Shown: positions 1 through 11,125, counted from the first letter of the stretch. The stretch: DNA of 64,000 nucleotides from Edaphochlamys debaryana (GCA_016858145.1 JAEHOE010000014.1:1178001-1242000); one strand, 5' to 3'. Notes: a model not told the origin generated them from the letters alone. Made by a program: numbers and translations.

Positions 1-100
1 GAGATGCGTCTGGCGGCCGGGCCTCCTTCCTGTCCCGTCGGCCCGCTGTCTGCCAAACTCACCCCCCGCCCTCCTCCACTCTTCCCCATCCACCCCCCAG

Positions 101-1165
101 CCTTACGAGAAGGAGATTGACCAGAAGGCCGACCGCGGCATCATTGTTCCCCTTCTGCCCTTCGGCATCAAGAAGGTGCGCGTGGGGGGGCATGGCGTGG
201 GTTAATGCGGGGGGGGGGGCGCATGGGGGCTGGGGGGACTGGGCGAGGAGCAGGCAGCCGTTCGCCCTGCGGTTGGCGAGGGCACTGGGGCGTAGCATCT
301 GCGGTTGAGCACGCGTGAGGGCACTACGTGCCTCCGTAGCCCCCGTAAAGGGGGAGGGCGCGAGGGGCCTGAGGTTCGTGGGGAGGAGACAGGAGAAGAG
401 GGGAGGAGACAGGAGAGGAGCCGCGAAGGACTGGGGGGTTGTGTGGTCATGGCTTGCGAGAAGGAGAGAGGAATGCCTCACGCCCAGGCTCTTCCAGGGC
501 GTACGGGGTGCAAGGGGTCGCCCGTGAAGCAGGTCGCCTGTCTCCCCGCGTTGGCCTGCTTCAAACCGCTGAGCCTATCCCCTCTGCTTCCCATGGCTCG
601 CTGGCTGCCGGCCAACCGCGTCGCTTCGGGTTCCAACTGCCTCCCTCTCCGTCTCTTCCCCCATACCTCATCCCCCCGCGCCCGCATCTGCCCCCCCCTT
701 TTCCCCCCCAGTTCGACGAGGGCGAGCGCTTCGACCTGCGCTCCCCCTACAGCGACGCGGGCTGGGTGGACCCCGACGAGCAGGACGCCTGGTCGGGGCT
801 CAAGAAGATCGGCACCAAGATCCTCAACTTCTCGGGCAAGAGCGAGCCCAGTGAGTGCCCCTTCGCGGGTCGGGGGGGCTGGGGAAAGGGTTCGGGGGGT
901 GGGGTGGGGTGGCGAAGGGGGGGCGCGCGGATGAGGCAGGGGGGAGTGTGGCGGGAGGCGGAGGGGGTATGGCGGTGATTGCTCTCAAGTGGTCGCTGCC
1001 GCCCGCCATGCCCGGCTCTCCCGCACGCCGCAAACCTTCCCCTCTCCAACCTCTCTTTCCCCCCCCCCTCCCCCCAACCCCCCAGCCGAGCTCAAGCCCA
1101 TCATGTGGGCCACCCCCTTCATCAAGAAGCGGGGACAGGAGGCCCGGGAGGAGGAGGAGAAGTAG
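101..1165 (+). CDS. C-terminal exons of an unrecognised gene
   Basis: Three exons are readable: 101-175, 712-850 and 1086-1165, ending in TAG. Each is flanked by a C-rich AG acceptor and a GTGCG or GTGAG donor, and the phases join cleanly (25 codons, then 46 codons plus one base, then 26 codons plus the stop). The visible 97 residues are hydrophilic, with the stretches GIIVPLLPFGIKK, WVDPDEQDAWSGLKKIGTK and LKPIMWATPF, and the protein ends in a charged REEEEK tail. There is no clear membrane segment or catalytic motif. The 5' part lies outside the window; bases 1-100 read as intron. I do not recognise the family. The gene converges tail-to-tail on the transporter gene at 1747-10320. The exon structure is well supported, the function unknown. 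Confidence 0.7.
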
Positions 1166-1746
1166 AGGAGACGGCGGGAGCGGATCGCAGCGGCGGCCCG
1201 GGCGCGCCGGGAAGGAGTGGAGGGCAGCGAGCGGCTGTGAGCGGCGGTCAGCGCTGGGCGGAGCGAGCGGAGCGCAGGTCAGCGGGGAGCGGAGAGCGGA
1301 GCGGACGCGGCCTGGAGCGGTCTCGGCGCTGGCGCTGGAGCGCGGGAGCTTTCGCTGAGGAGCGGCGAGCAGGGGGGGTGCGGAGCGGAGCGCGGAGAGC
1401 AGAGCCGTGGAGCGTCAGGGGGCCAGCCGCGTCGTGCGGGATCTGGATCGAAACGTGGATCTGCTGGCGCTGGGCTGGCGGTCAGGGGTCACAGGCAGCC
1501 CTTCGCCGGAGCCGCGGGCGCTGGGCGGGGCTGTGGGCTCTGCCCTCGCGCTGGCGTGGAGCAGCCGCTTCCAGGAGCAGCAGCGGTGGGGAGGCCGGGA
1601 GCGGGGGCGGGGGCACGGGCCTCTGGCCGATGGCACTGCCGGTGCGTTACGCGTGGGAACCCCACCCGGCCTTAACACCCAGCCTCCTCTCGGGGACCCT
1701 CAGCCTTCCTGCCATCCCGGTCCCCAGTCCCGGCCGCCGCCCGGCT
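1166..1746. other. Shared 3' region of two convergent genes
   Basis: Non-coding stretch between two convergent stop codons (TAG ending at 1165 on +, TGA at 1749-1747 on -). The first half is dominated by GGAGCG/GAGCGG-type repeats (about 1250-1410), followed by a short GATCTGGATCG motif near 1440. No TGTAA, the usual chlorophyte polyadenylation signal, is present on either strand here. The nearest TGTAA for the + gene is at 1966-1970, inside the last intron of the opposite gene. Confidence 0.5.
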
Positions 1747-4700
1747 TCAGCGCTCCCGTAGCGCCGCCGTACGGGCCGCCTGGGCGGCGGCGGCGGCCTT
1801 GCGGCTGCCGTACATGCGGCCCAACGCCGCCGCCACGGCCAGGTGCGCCACGCAGAGGGCGCCGCCGACCGCCGCCACCGCCGAAGGGCCCAGGGCCAGC
1901 TGGACGGCTGCGGGCCGCCGGGTGAAGCGGCGGGGGCGAAAGCAGGGGGGCGCGGTGGGGGGGTTTGTAAGAGGATGCAGGGATGCGTGTTTTGCGGAGC
2001 AGTGTGTGAGGAGAAGACGCGAGCTGTGAATAACTCGAAGAAGAGAAGAGCGGTCGGGCTGTGAGCATATCGTATGGGCGCGGTACGAAGTGCCGTACGT
2101 GCCGTGCTGAACCGCGTGGTCGGACGCGATGATTTTGTGGTGGGGCCGGCGGTAGCTGTGACTAGGGGCCCCGCGTGTACGATTAGGGCTGCGCGAGACT
2201 CGCATGCTTTTGCAGAGGAATGCGTGTTGCAGGCAAACTCGCGACACAGGGTTTGGTGCATTTGGTTTATTTGGATACACAAGAGAGGTGCAGCGAGATC
2301 GACGTCGGCCGGCGAGCTGTTGCCAGCGTTTTGGTGATACGAATCTCATGCTTGCACGTGTTGGAGTTGTGGAAGAGCTCGGCTTGACGGGACGTTGGTG
2401 TTGTTTGGAACGGTCCACGGCGTTATGGGTCTGGCCATGTGCTTGGACCCACACGCAAGCCTGAATGTGCTCGGGTAACAACCCTGCCCTGACTGCGCCC
2501 AGCCCGGTGTGAGCCCCGCCCTCCCGCATCCCGTTGTTGGATGGTCGCCCAGCATAACCCCGGCGGGACTTTCAGAGCCGACGTGCGCCATGTGCTTCGC
2601 CACCAGGGGGGGGGGGGGGTACAAACAAAGTTGCCCGATATCATGCCCCAAAGTCCCCCGACCCCCCGGGACCTACGACCGACCGACCCGTATAGTGTAC
2701 GACACTGTCGTACAAGGCCTGTACGTACTCCATTTCATGCCTTTCGCGTTTTGCTGGACTGCTGACCGTGTGCTCTATCCATGGGTGCGCACAGCACTCC
2801 CGGTGGCCCACGTTGGTCGGGTACAATCAACCATGCCATGGACCCCGACCCGTCATTTGACCAACGGCTCGGCACCGAGGGGCGATATCAGGGCTTTAGT
2901 TTGCTAGTACTGTGCGATCTGAGGCGCGGGAGTGGAAGGCGGGCTTCCGGGAGCACCTGGGAGACGCCTTTGGGTGGCCGCGTGTGTGCCCGGGGCCCGG
3001 GATGCCGACATGTCCCACCGGTCCCGACTCCCTAACACCGCTGGACGGGTACCAGTGACTTGCCAGCATAAGTTCTTGCCTTGCTGCATGCTCAGGGCGT
3101 GCGGGATGATGCTGGGCGGTGCTCTACGCCGCGGTGACAAAGTCCCGCCACACAGCCTCCCAAAGTCCCCCCACCCACCCCGACCGACGACCGACCGAGA
3201 ACTTTGGGCCCCCATAACTTTGCCACAAAACCTTCGTTTTTATTTCTGAAGGCGGATTTGGGATCCTCTCGGCAAGCTCTGTACAGACGAGGCATGATGT
3301 ATGTCTGAGGAGGAACTACCCCCCCCCCCTGTCGCCACATCGCCAACTATCATTTTGTCCGCACGTACCGCTCCGTGCGCGTCGTGTGACAGCCTCGTAG
3401 CGTGTGCGCCATGCGGGGGCTATGCCCACCGTCCCCTGACGTGACCGTCCCCTGCGTCGGCCAACATCATGCGACGCCGAACACCGCGGCACTACGCCCC
3501 GTTGTCTATAATAACCCCTGACGTGAGCCTGGCCCGGTGTGCGGCCCCTGCCCCCCATCTCCGTTCGGGAACCCAACCCCGCCTTACCACGCTGAACCCA
3601 TAACTGCACTTCTCGGCCTGCGGTCCCGACAGGCCAACCTCAGCCCCAGCCCCCGGCCCCAGCCTTGCTTCACCCGTCTGGTCCCCCTCCCCCCCCCTCC
3701 CCCCGCCCTCTCACCCACGACCTCGAACAGTGCCGCCGCCGCTGTGTCCCCCAGCCGCTGCACCACAGTGTCCAGCACCACCTGGGGGGGGGTGAGGGTA
3801 GGGGGAGGGGGTGGAAAGTGGGGTAGGAGGAAAGAGAGGGGAGGTGGGAGGGGGGGGTGAGGGAAGAGGGGGGGGGGGGTGAGTAGCGGGGGCACTCGGT
3901 TGCCGAGTTAGCGTCAGCAGGCAGCCTTTGAGGAGACAGGGGCGGTGGTTGTTGACGGTGCTGCACCAACTGACATGGGGAGTGCGATTAGCAGCAGGGC
4001 CGCGCGTGTCTCAGCCCCTTCCGCCCCGCCTGGCCCCTCGCCCGCCCGCCCCCCACCTTGGCGCTGTACTTCTCCTCCCGTGATACCACCGTGAACAGCA
4101 CTGCGGGGGCGGGGGGCAGGGGAGAGAGGCAGCGGGAGCATGGAAAGAGGTGGGCGCCTGCTTCGACGGATGCCCCGTGCCCTGCCGCCGCGCCCTCTTC
4201 CTCGTCCCTCCTCCCCAACCCAACCCATGGCTCGCACCCCTCCCCTCCCCATGCCCCCCCCCCCACCCTCTCTGCAGGGCCGCGCCAGGGCGTACTGCAC
4301 CACCTTTCGGAGCACCTCCACGCCTGAGAGGGGGAGGAGAAGGGAGAAGAGGAGGGGGCCGGGCGGAGGAGCGGGGGTCGGAGGGGTTTTTCTGATGGTT
4401 GAAGGGAAGGAAGCCCTCGCAACGCCCGTCCACTGGTGTGCCAGCCCCTTGTTTGCACCCCGCCCGCCCCCATAACTCACACTCCATTCGCCCTTCGCAC
4501 CAACCGCTACCCTCCCATCCCCTCCCTCTGCCCCCCACACCCACCCGCCACCATGGGCCCCTGGCAAGCAGGCACACCCAGTGGGCACTGGTCCAGCCCC
4601 CTTCGCGGGAGTCCCTTCAGCCTCGTGTGACCCCCCTTACGTCCCCGTGCCCCCCTCCCCTCCGCTCCCCCATACCCACCCGCCACCGTTGCCGCCCCCG

Positions 4701-6390
4701 GTGTGCAGCAGATGAGCGCCATGCCCCCCAGCGACACGGCGGGGCCCACCAGCAGCACCGGGCCCACGCCGAACGAGGTCAGCGCGCGGCCTTGGGGGGG
4801 GGGGGTTCATGGGGTGGGTGGGGAAGAGGCGAGGGTCTAGGGTTTTGACAAAGGCTAGGGCGGCGGGGCGGGGTGGGGTACAAGGGGGGAAGGGGAAACG
4901 GTACAAGGGGGGGCACGGCCTTTGGGGGGTGATGCGGTGGGGGGCAGTATTGGGGCTGGAGGGTAGGTAGGCACGGTAAAGAAAGGTGAGCGGTAAGGGA
5001 TGGGACCAAAAGCAGTGGCAGGAGCCGGGACTTCAGGGGTGATGAGGCCCAGCGCGGGCCCCAGGCCCAGCGCGGGTCCCACCCCGGCCCACCTGTCAGC
5101 GTCAGTTGGGCCCCGAAGATGAGCGCCGCGGAGGCGGTGTTGAGCGCTGGAGGCGGGGATGAAGGGGTGGTGGGTGGGGAGAGGCACAGCGACATGGATG
5201 AGTCAAGTCAAGCCCCCACAGCCTCCTGCCCCCTACACCCCCCGCACGCCTTCAAGGCCGTAACCCTTCCCCATGCGCGCCCTTGCCCCCGTGCTACCCG
5301 CGGCCAGGTCCCGCCTCGGAGGCGCGCGGATGCGAAAGAGAAGCGACGCGCTCCAAGCTGTGCCTGCTAGCCCCGCGCCTTCGAAAGGCCCTTCCTTCCC
5401 CTCCCACCAGCCCGCCCACCCCTCCAAACACCCTCCTCACCCCCAGCCGCTTACCCGCAAACACCGGGGTAACGCGCATGCACCCCGAACACCTCACCCG
5501 GCCCCCCTCACCCTTACCCCCTGCTGCCGCTCACCCGCAAAGAAGGCGATGCGCTCCGAGCTGCCGCTGCCCACCCAGGCGCTGCGGGACACCACGGCGG
5601 CGCGCAGGAAGTAGAGCGTGGCTGGGGGGGGAAGGGGGGGGGCATGAGGGGAGGGGCATGAGGGGAGGGGCGGCGGGTTGAGGGGGATGGGGGGGTGGCT
5701 GGGGAGGCAGTGAAGGGACAGAGGTGAGGGCGCGGGCCGCCATAAGACAGGAACCTCGCAACCTCCGCACGCCCCGCCATCCAGCTTCCTCCCCCCCCCC
5801 TCCCCCTACACCCTTTCCGCCCGCATAGGGGACCGCCGTAGTATCGATAACCCCTCCCCTCTGAGCGTCATCCCCTCCGCCTCCCGTTTACCCCGTCACC
5901 CGACCGTCCCGCCCCCTCCCCCTTCGCCCAGTTGCATCCCCCCATCCCCGTCTCCCCGTGCCTTCTCCCCCAACCTCCCGCAACCCCAATCCCCACCCCC
6001 ACCCCTCCACCCCCACCCGAGGTGGCGTAGTTGAGTGCCAGGAAGGCGCACGCCGCCAGCAGGTAGCGGGACGCAGCGATCAGCCGGAAGCCCTCCAGCA
6101 GCCGACCCGCGTGCTGACCCGCCGCCGCCGCCGCCGCGCTGCCGCCGCCGCCGCCGCGCGTAGGAACGGCCTTGCCGCCGTCGGCGGTGACGTCGACGCC
6201 GCCGCCGCCGGTGCTGCCGCGGCGCACGTCCACGACCGAGTGCGGCGGAGGGCCGCCGTCAAGGGGCGGCGGCGGCGGCGGCGGCAGCGCGCCGGCGGCC
6301 GGCCCCGCCCCCGCCGCCGCCGCCGCCGCTCGGGAGTGCGCCTGGCCCAGCTTGGCGGCCGGGTCGTCGTACGCCGAGGCCGAGCCCTGC

Positions 6391-6425
<35 letters not shown>

Positions 6426-9400
6426 TCCTGCTCGGGGCTTGGCGGCTGCGGCGTCATCGTAGGTCTGGTGCATGGCCTCCGCACGGACCGCCATGGCCTG
6501 TGGGGGCGGCGGGGGTGGAGGCGCATATGGGGGCCGGTTGGGCGCTGTGTCATGGAAGTTCCCACCCCCGCACTGCTGTCACACGACCCACGCAGGAGCC
6601 CTGTGCCTGCCCTCCCTCCCCCTCCCGGCACCCTTCCCCGGCAACGCTCAAGAATGCAGGAACCCCCTCGCCTTAGCCGGCACGCTGGGGCCCCCGCACC
6701 CAAGACACACGGGAAAGCCCCCCCCCCCCTCCCCCCCCCCCGGCACGCACCGTGCACTGCCGCGCTGACAGCAGCAGCATCCCCGCGGCGGGGAGCAGCA
6801 GCCACAGCGCAGCGCCTGGGGTGGGGGTTGGGGGGAATGGGGCGGGGGTCAGCGGCGCTTTGTCCGCACACGCTGGCGCCCCTCTGCCACTGGCGTCCAC
6901 AGCCTCTTTCTCTGCCCACGACATCGGGCCTGTTCCCATGCCCATGCGCCCCGCCATCCCCACGGCCGTCTCCAGTCTGCCTGTGGCGTCTGCAGCACCC
7001 GCCTCTCCAATGCCGCATGACCAACCCTGCGACCAGCTACCCGCCCCCCCCCCTACCCCCCCCCCCCTTACCCCCCCCCCCACCTGCCGCCGAGGTGGCC
7101 TTGCTGGCGGTCCCAAAGCCCAGCGCCGCGGCGGAGGCCAGCAGCTGACCCAGGGTGGCGCCTTGGGGGGAGGGCGGGTGGGAGGGGCGGGGGCCATAGA
7201 CGTGGGCAGGGGGTGGCAGGGGGTGGCCCTGAAGGGGCAGGGCACGGCAGGGCAGGGCAGGGCAGGGCCGTGCGTCACCCCTCGCACCCCGCATGCACTT
7301 CCTCCCTTGTGAGCTCACACGCACATGCCACAACCCCAGGCCGCCGTCAACCTTCCCGCCACCCCTCTTCTCCTTCTGGGCCTTTCCCTCCAAGGGCCTT
7401 GGGGGCGCAGGATGTGTGGGGCTTGCTGATGGGTGCAGCCAAGCTGCGGGAGGGGGGTCTCATGGCCCTTCCAACTCCCCCAACTCCCCCTTGCCCCCTC
7501 CATTTCACGCAGACCCCAGCAGCCGTCCACCTCATCCCAACCGCTTGATCGCTCTTACGGTTCGCCCCAACCGCTTCAACGTTTCGCGAGCCCTCCACCT
7601 TCTCCCTTACGCTCGCTCCCGCACCCCCACCCTCGCCCCCCTTTCCTAAGCATCCACGCTTTACAGGCCTACAGGCCGGCTACCTGCCCCTTCGCTCCCT
7701 TTCCCTCCCTCCCTGTGTTCCCCTCTTCCGCCCCGCCTCGTGACCTCGTCCCCTTCCGCCTCCCCTCACCCTTTCCCCCCCTTCCCCCCTCCACATCCCT
7801 CCCCTTCCGTCCGCCGCCCCCTTTCCGCTCCCCCCCCCACACCTCCACCCCCTCCCCTCCCCCCCTCCCGCCCCCTCACCCGCCCCCAGCAGGCCGTACA
7901 CGCGGGTGCTGGTGGCGGGGGTGAAGGTGTCTGCACACACCGCCCACAGCGTGGAGGTGGACAGCAGGCTCTGGGGGGGGGGAAGGGGGGCGCAGGGGGG
8001 GCACAGGGAGGGTACTTGTTTCGGGGGAATGGGATGGGGGGGCGCAGGGGGGGAACAGGGAGGGTACTTGTTTCGGGGGGATGGGATGGGGGGGCGCAGG
8101 GGGGGCACAGGGAGGGTACTTGTTTCGGGGGGATGGGATGGGGGGGCGCAGGGGTTGGGAGATTTGCGTTCGGAGCGAGAGAAGAGGAATAGATGGCAGA
8201 CCCCTCTAAGAGGAGCAGGTCAGGGAAGCAAAACCCAGCTCGCGGTTCCAGCCACAATGCCTCACACACAGGCACCCGACCCCGGGATCTCCCCAAGGCT
8301 CCACCCACCTGCAGCGACAGGTAGACGTAGAAGCACACCCGTACGGCATTGCCGTACCACCCCATGGTCCCGGAGCCGGGGGCGGGCGGGGCGGGGGCCA
8401 CGGGTGCGCCCGCGGGGCCCCGGCCCCACCACGGCCCCCACCCCCCGGCCCCACCCCCCTGGGCCAGGCCCCGCAGGAGGCGGGCCGCAGCACCCGGGTC
8501 GGGGGAGGTGGCCAGGAGCAGGGCGCACAGGACTGGGGGAGGGGGGTATGGGGGGGGATGAGACGGGGCGGAGACCGGAGTGTCAGGGGGAGAAGCGGCG
8601 GGAAGGAAGGGGTGGGGTGGCAGGGAGCAGGGCGCACAGCACTGGGAGGGCGAGGGGAAAGGGCAGAGGCGCCGGTGCAGGGAGGGGGCGCGCCGTCTCC
8701 AAGAGGGAAGGGGGAGGTGGCCAGGTGCAGGGCGCATAGCACTGGGGGACGGGGGTGGGCCGTGGGCGTAATCAAAGCGGCGTAAGCGGTGGGCGCTGGC
8801 GTGCTGCTGCTGCTGTGCCGTGACCCGCCTCGGGGATACCCGCGCCTACCCCCGGTCGGCTCGGCACCCGGCCGCACCCACCTAGCAGGCATCCCGCCAT
8901 CACCCGGCACAGCCGGCCAAAGCCCACTGCCCTGCGGTAAGGGAGGGAGAAGGCAGTGGGGATCGTATGGCAAAAGCCGGTGGGGGACGTGTGCAGCCTC
9001 ACCGCACGTACACTCCCGCCCCTACCCCGCGTCCCGCCCCCGACGTGCCCCGCTGTGCCCCTTCCCCCATGCCATCCTTCCCTACCGAACCCCCCGCGCC
9101 TTGCCCCTCCTCCCCCGCCGCCGGTAGCCACCATAGGCCCTCACCGCGGCCCTGTTCCCCCCGCCCTCCGGCAGCATCAACACACTGGCTTACGCGAGCG
9201 CCCCTGACCCTCGCGCCTGACGGCTCCCCCCCCTCCCCCCCCACACAACCACACCCGCGGCGCTACATCACGCCTACGGGGTCTCGCCGGGCGTTCTGCT
9301 CGCTTACGGTTTCCTCGTTGCCTACCACAACCACACCCGCGTGCCCGACGGCTTGCCCCCCACGCCCCCAACCGCAGCACCCGCCCACCTGGACCCCCCC

Positions 9401-10320
9401 CGCGGGTTGACCACGTAGGTGGTCACCGCGGGGGCCGCCAGCGCCGTCACCACCAGCGAGGCCGTGAACAGGGAGGGCAGCACGGAGGGGCCTGGTGGTG
9501 GTGGTGGGGGGGGGGTTTCGGAGGATGGGGGGGGGGTTCGGAGGATGGGGAGCGGGGGGGGCGTGTATGGGCGAGGAACGGGGAGCGGGTGGTGGGTCGC
9601 ACAGCTGGGCGGCTGGGGAGGGTCGGAACGCGCCTGGGCGCTGTGCAGGGGGCACCGGAGGCGGGAGTGGAGGGCGGGGCTGATGGGGGGACAGGACTGC
9701 TCCGCCGGGGAGTGCCCAGCCGCCGGGGGGCAGCCCAGCCACCCACCCACCCCCACCCACCCAGGGCCAGGGCCCAGCTCTGCCCCGCCCCGCCCAGCCA
9801 CCCACCCAGGGCCAGGGCCACGTCCTCCCTCAGCGGCAGCAGAATGAAGTAGGAGCCAAGCAGCTGCGGGGGGGAGGGGGAAGGGGGGAGGGGGGTGGAA
9901 AGAGGGCGAGGGGGAGGGGTGGGCGGGGGGGGGGGGGCGTGCTCGTGCAGCAGCGTCAGGGTGGTGCTCCGGGTTGGGGCATGGGCTCCCTATGGCTAAA
10001 GCCTAAGCCCTCCACATGAGGACGCAGGTACCTAACCACTCACAAACCCAAAGGCCGAGAATCCATGTAGTGCTGTCGCGGCCTGGGGAGGAGATTGTTT
10101 GGTGGAGGCGGGGGCGGGGGTAAGGAGGCTGCCGGTTCAACCCGGCAGTTGGGGCCCCAGCCTTAAATTCGGCTCCCAGAGCAGTGTGGGGGCACTTCAA
10201 AGCGTTGGGTAGCAGAGATGCTTCCCTTACGAACAAGAAGCTGCGGCATACCTCGCTGGGCGTGAGCGAGTAGCCGCAGAGGTAGGAGAGCCAGGTGCGG
10301 ACGGGGGCAAGGTGCACCAT
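1747..10320 (-). CDS. NTP/NDP-exchange (TLC)-type carrier-like membrane protein
   Basis: Sixteen exons read right to left: 10320-10252, 9863-9806, 9491-9389, 8931-8882, 8532-8309, 7970-7880, 7161-7084, 6815-6751, 6497-6017, 5621-5535, 5146-5093, 4790-4680, 4323-4267, 4100-4057, 3781-3715 and 1907-1747. They sum to 1800 nt (599 residues plus TGA), and every junction keeps frame. Family hallmarks appear in order: GSYFILLPLRED near residue 25, STRVYGLLGAGATLGQLL at about 191-208, ERIAFFA near 430, LARPCREVLFTVVSREEKY at about 503-521, and DTVVQRLGDTAAAA after that. These match the bacterial/plastid ATP/ADP-antiporter-like (Npt/TLC, MFS-like) family, usually about 12 membrane helices. Substrate is unknown. 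A Gly/Ala/Pro-rich insertion of about 115 residues (roughly 260-375) sits in one loop. The first Met is the first plausible start; an extra upstream exon cannot be excluded. Confidence 0.85.
2696..2714. repeat. Perfect 9-bp inverted repeat
   Basis: TGTACGACA and TGTCGTACA are separated by one base, giving a 19-bp near-palindrome inside the large transporter intron. No partner repeat was found that would make it a transposon terminus. Confidence 0.6.
3433..3444 (+). repeat. Left target-site duplication of the LINE fragment
   Basis: The 12-mer CCCCTGACGTGA occurs here and again, exactly, at 3515-3526, bracketing the LINE 3' fragment. Seven bases (3445-3451) lie between this copy and the start of the LINE match. 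They resemble the preceding flank (CCGTCCC) and look like filler or a small local duplication. Confidence 0.75.
3452..3514 (+). mobile_element. 5'-truncated LINE 3' end inserted in an intron
   Basis: These 63 bases match 18886-18948, the last 63 bases of the full-length LINE, with a single difference (G here, A there). Both copies end in TATAATAA, after which the sequences diverge at once. The fragment is flanked by an exact 12-bp direct repeat. This is the signature of target-primed reverse transcription with extreme 5' truncation. It lies on the opposite strand to the host gene and is probably spliced out. Confidence 0.8.
3515..3526 (+). repeat. Right target-site duplication of the LINE fragment
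   Basis: Exact copy of the 12-mer at 3433-3444. It begins immediately after the terminal TATAATAA of the LINE fragment. Confidence 0.75.
6100..6430. repeat. GCC/GGC trinucleotide-rich coding tract
   Basis: Runs of GCC/CCG triplets at about 6120-6160, 6268-6285, 6310-6330 and 6391-6424 lie within exon 9 of the transporter gene. On the minus strand they encode poly-Gly, poly-Ala and poly-Pro runs. They form the low-complexity loop absent from typical family members. Confidence 0.75.
7990..8152. repeat. 52-bp intronic minisatellite, about three units
   Basis: The block starting GCGCAGG recurs at 7990, 8042, 8094 and (partial) 8146, an exact 52-bp period. Each unit contains GGGTACTTGTTTCGGGGG. 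It lies in the intron between transporter exons 5 and 6 and has no coding role that I can see. Confidence 0.8.
8505..8750. repeat. Triplicated exon-start and 3' splice site
   Basis: The segment containing the acceptor and first codons of transporter exon 5 (around 8508-8540) occurs in three diverged copies. GGGCGCA occurs at 8521, 8630 and 8730, spacings of 109 and 100 bp. On the minus strand each copy keeps a pyrimidine-rich CAG acceptor followed by codons resembling LCALLLAT. The copy at 8532 joins in phase with both neighbours, so I used it as the exon start. The other two could act as alternative acceptors. Confidence 0.65.
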
Positions 10321-10913
10321 TCCCGTCGGCAGGCGCCCGCCTCGGGTTGCGTCCCGCGACCCGTTGCCCAGTGGCGCGCCAGCTCCAGCTCGCTCCTACG
10401 CTACCTCATCCGTCCAGGATCGCATGCTTGAGACGGAACGGCCGGGATGTTGTGACTTTCAGCAGCTGTCGCGGCAGACTCCCTGAAGCAGCCCTACCAG
10501 TGTCTTGCTTTAATGAAGAAAGATAGCCACAGGGCAATTGGTCGGGTTCAGCAGGGAGGACCGGACTGTCGCATTAGTGGCAAGTGTGTTCGGCAGCAAG
10601 AGCCGCGGATACTCTCGGTTGATGTGTCTATGACGCACACATATCGGAGCGTTTGTGCGCATGGCGACATGATCGCTGAGCCGACTGCGACGACCGGGCA
10701 CATCGATCTCCCGCTCGTCGACGCGCGTTCCGCGTTGGCGCGTTGCCCCCCTTGATGCGCGTTGCACCGAGACCCCACCCACACAGCAAACCCCGCGGGC
10801 TTGCCACTTTAGCGCAGACTCTTAACTCAAACCCCTCTTTCTTCCATGGCTCGGGAACTGTGGGTTGGCGTGCAGGCTACTTACTGGCGCCAAATCTGCC
10901 TCTGGTGGTGGCA
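10321..10913. other. Transporter upstream region
   Basis: About 0.6 kb between the transporter start and the LINE target site. No convincing coding exon with known similarity was seen, apart from the short interrupted ORF at 10846. The composition is less GC-biased than the gene body. It presumably holds the transporter promoter, but no clear TATA box or other element could be assigned. Confidence 0.4.
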
Positions 10914-10926
10914 TCCTACTCGATCC
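10846..10926 (+). pseudogene. Left part of an ORF interrupted by the LINE
   Basis: An open frame starting at ATG 10846 runs 27 codons to the end of the left TSD (...HPTRS). The frame continues, in phase, on the far side of the LINE at 18962. Removing the LINE and one TSD copy therefore leaves one continuous ORF of about 74 codons. The product is not recognised. It could itself belong to an older mobile element. Confidence 0.45.
10914..10926 (+). repeat. Left target-site duplication of the full-length LINE
   Basis: TCCTACTCGATCC occurs here and at 18949-18961. The preceding A also matches, so the shared string is 14 bp, but the A may belong to the element's 3' end. Confidence 0.8.
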
Positions 10927-11125
10927 CTATCCGCCTCCGCTTCCGCCTCCACCTCCCCCGCCGCCGCCCCTCCCGCCCCCGCTTCCGACTCTGCCGCCGC
11001 CGCCTCCGCCGCCTCCACCAACGCCCTCGCCTCTGCCGCCGCCGCCGCCTCCTCCACCTCCCCCACCCACGCCACCGCCGCCGCCGCCACCGCCGCCGCC
11101 GCCGCCCCCGCCCCCCGTGCCTCCG
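10927..11125. repeat. CCG/CCT triplet-rich tract in the LINE 5' UTR
   Basis: Almost uninterrupted CCN triplets (CCGCCGCCT, CCACCT and similar) make up most of the 5' UTR, giving long open frames of poly-Pro, poly-Ala and poly-Ser in all + frames. This is simple sequence, not a gene. It may be promoter or leader sequence of the element. Confidence 0.7.

Larger units (their letters stand above)
1908..3714 (-). other. Large last intron of the transporter gene, with inserted DNA
   Basis: This 1.8 kb intron separates the exon ending FEVV from the final exon starting VQLALGPS. It is far longer than the other introns of the gene. Its middle (about 2000-3530) is visibly less GC-rich and contains unrelated sequence: a perfect palindrome at 2696-2714, two loosely similar AAAGTCCC...GACCGACC blocks near 2650 and 3155, and the LINE fragment at 3452-3514. 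No coding exon with family similarity was found in it. Confidence 0.6.

Noticed and set aside
2643..3202. Two AAAGTCCC...GACCGACC blocks as possible terminal repeats of an element
   Set aside because: Only loosely similar, with no TSD and no coding domain between them; not enough to call a transposon.
5958..7148. 396-codon + strand ORF rich in Arg, Pro and Ala
   Set aside because: It lies antisense to transporter exons 7-9, which show family motifs and consistent splice phases.
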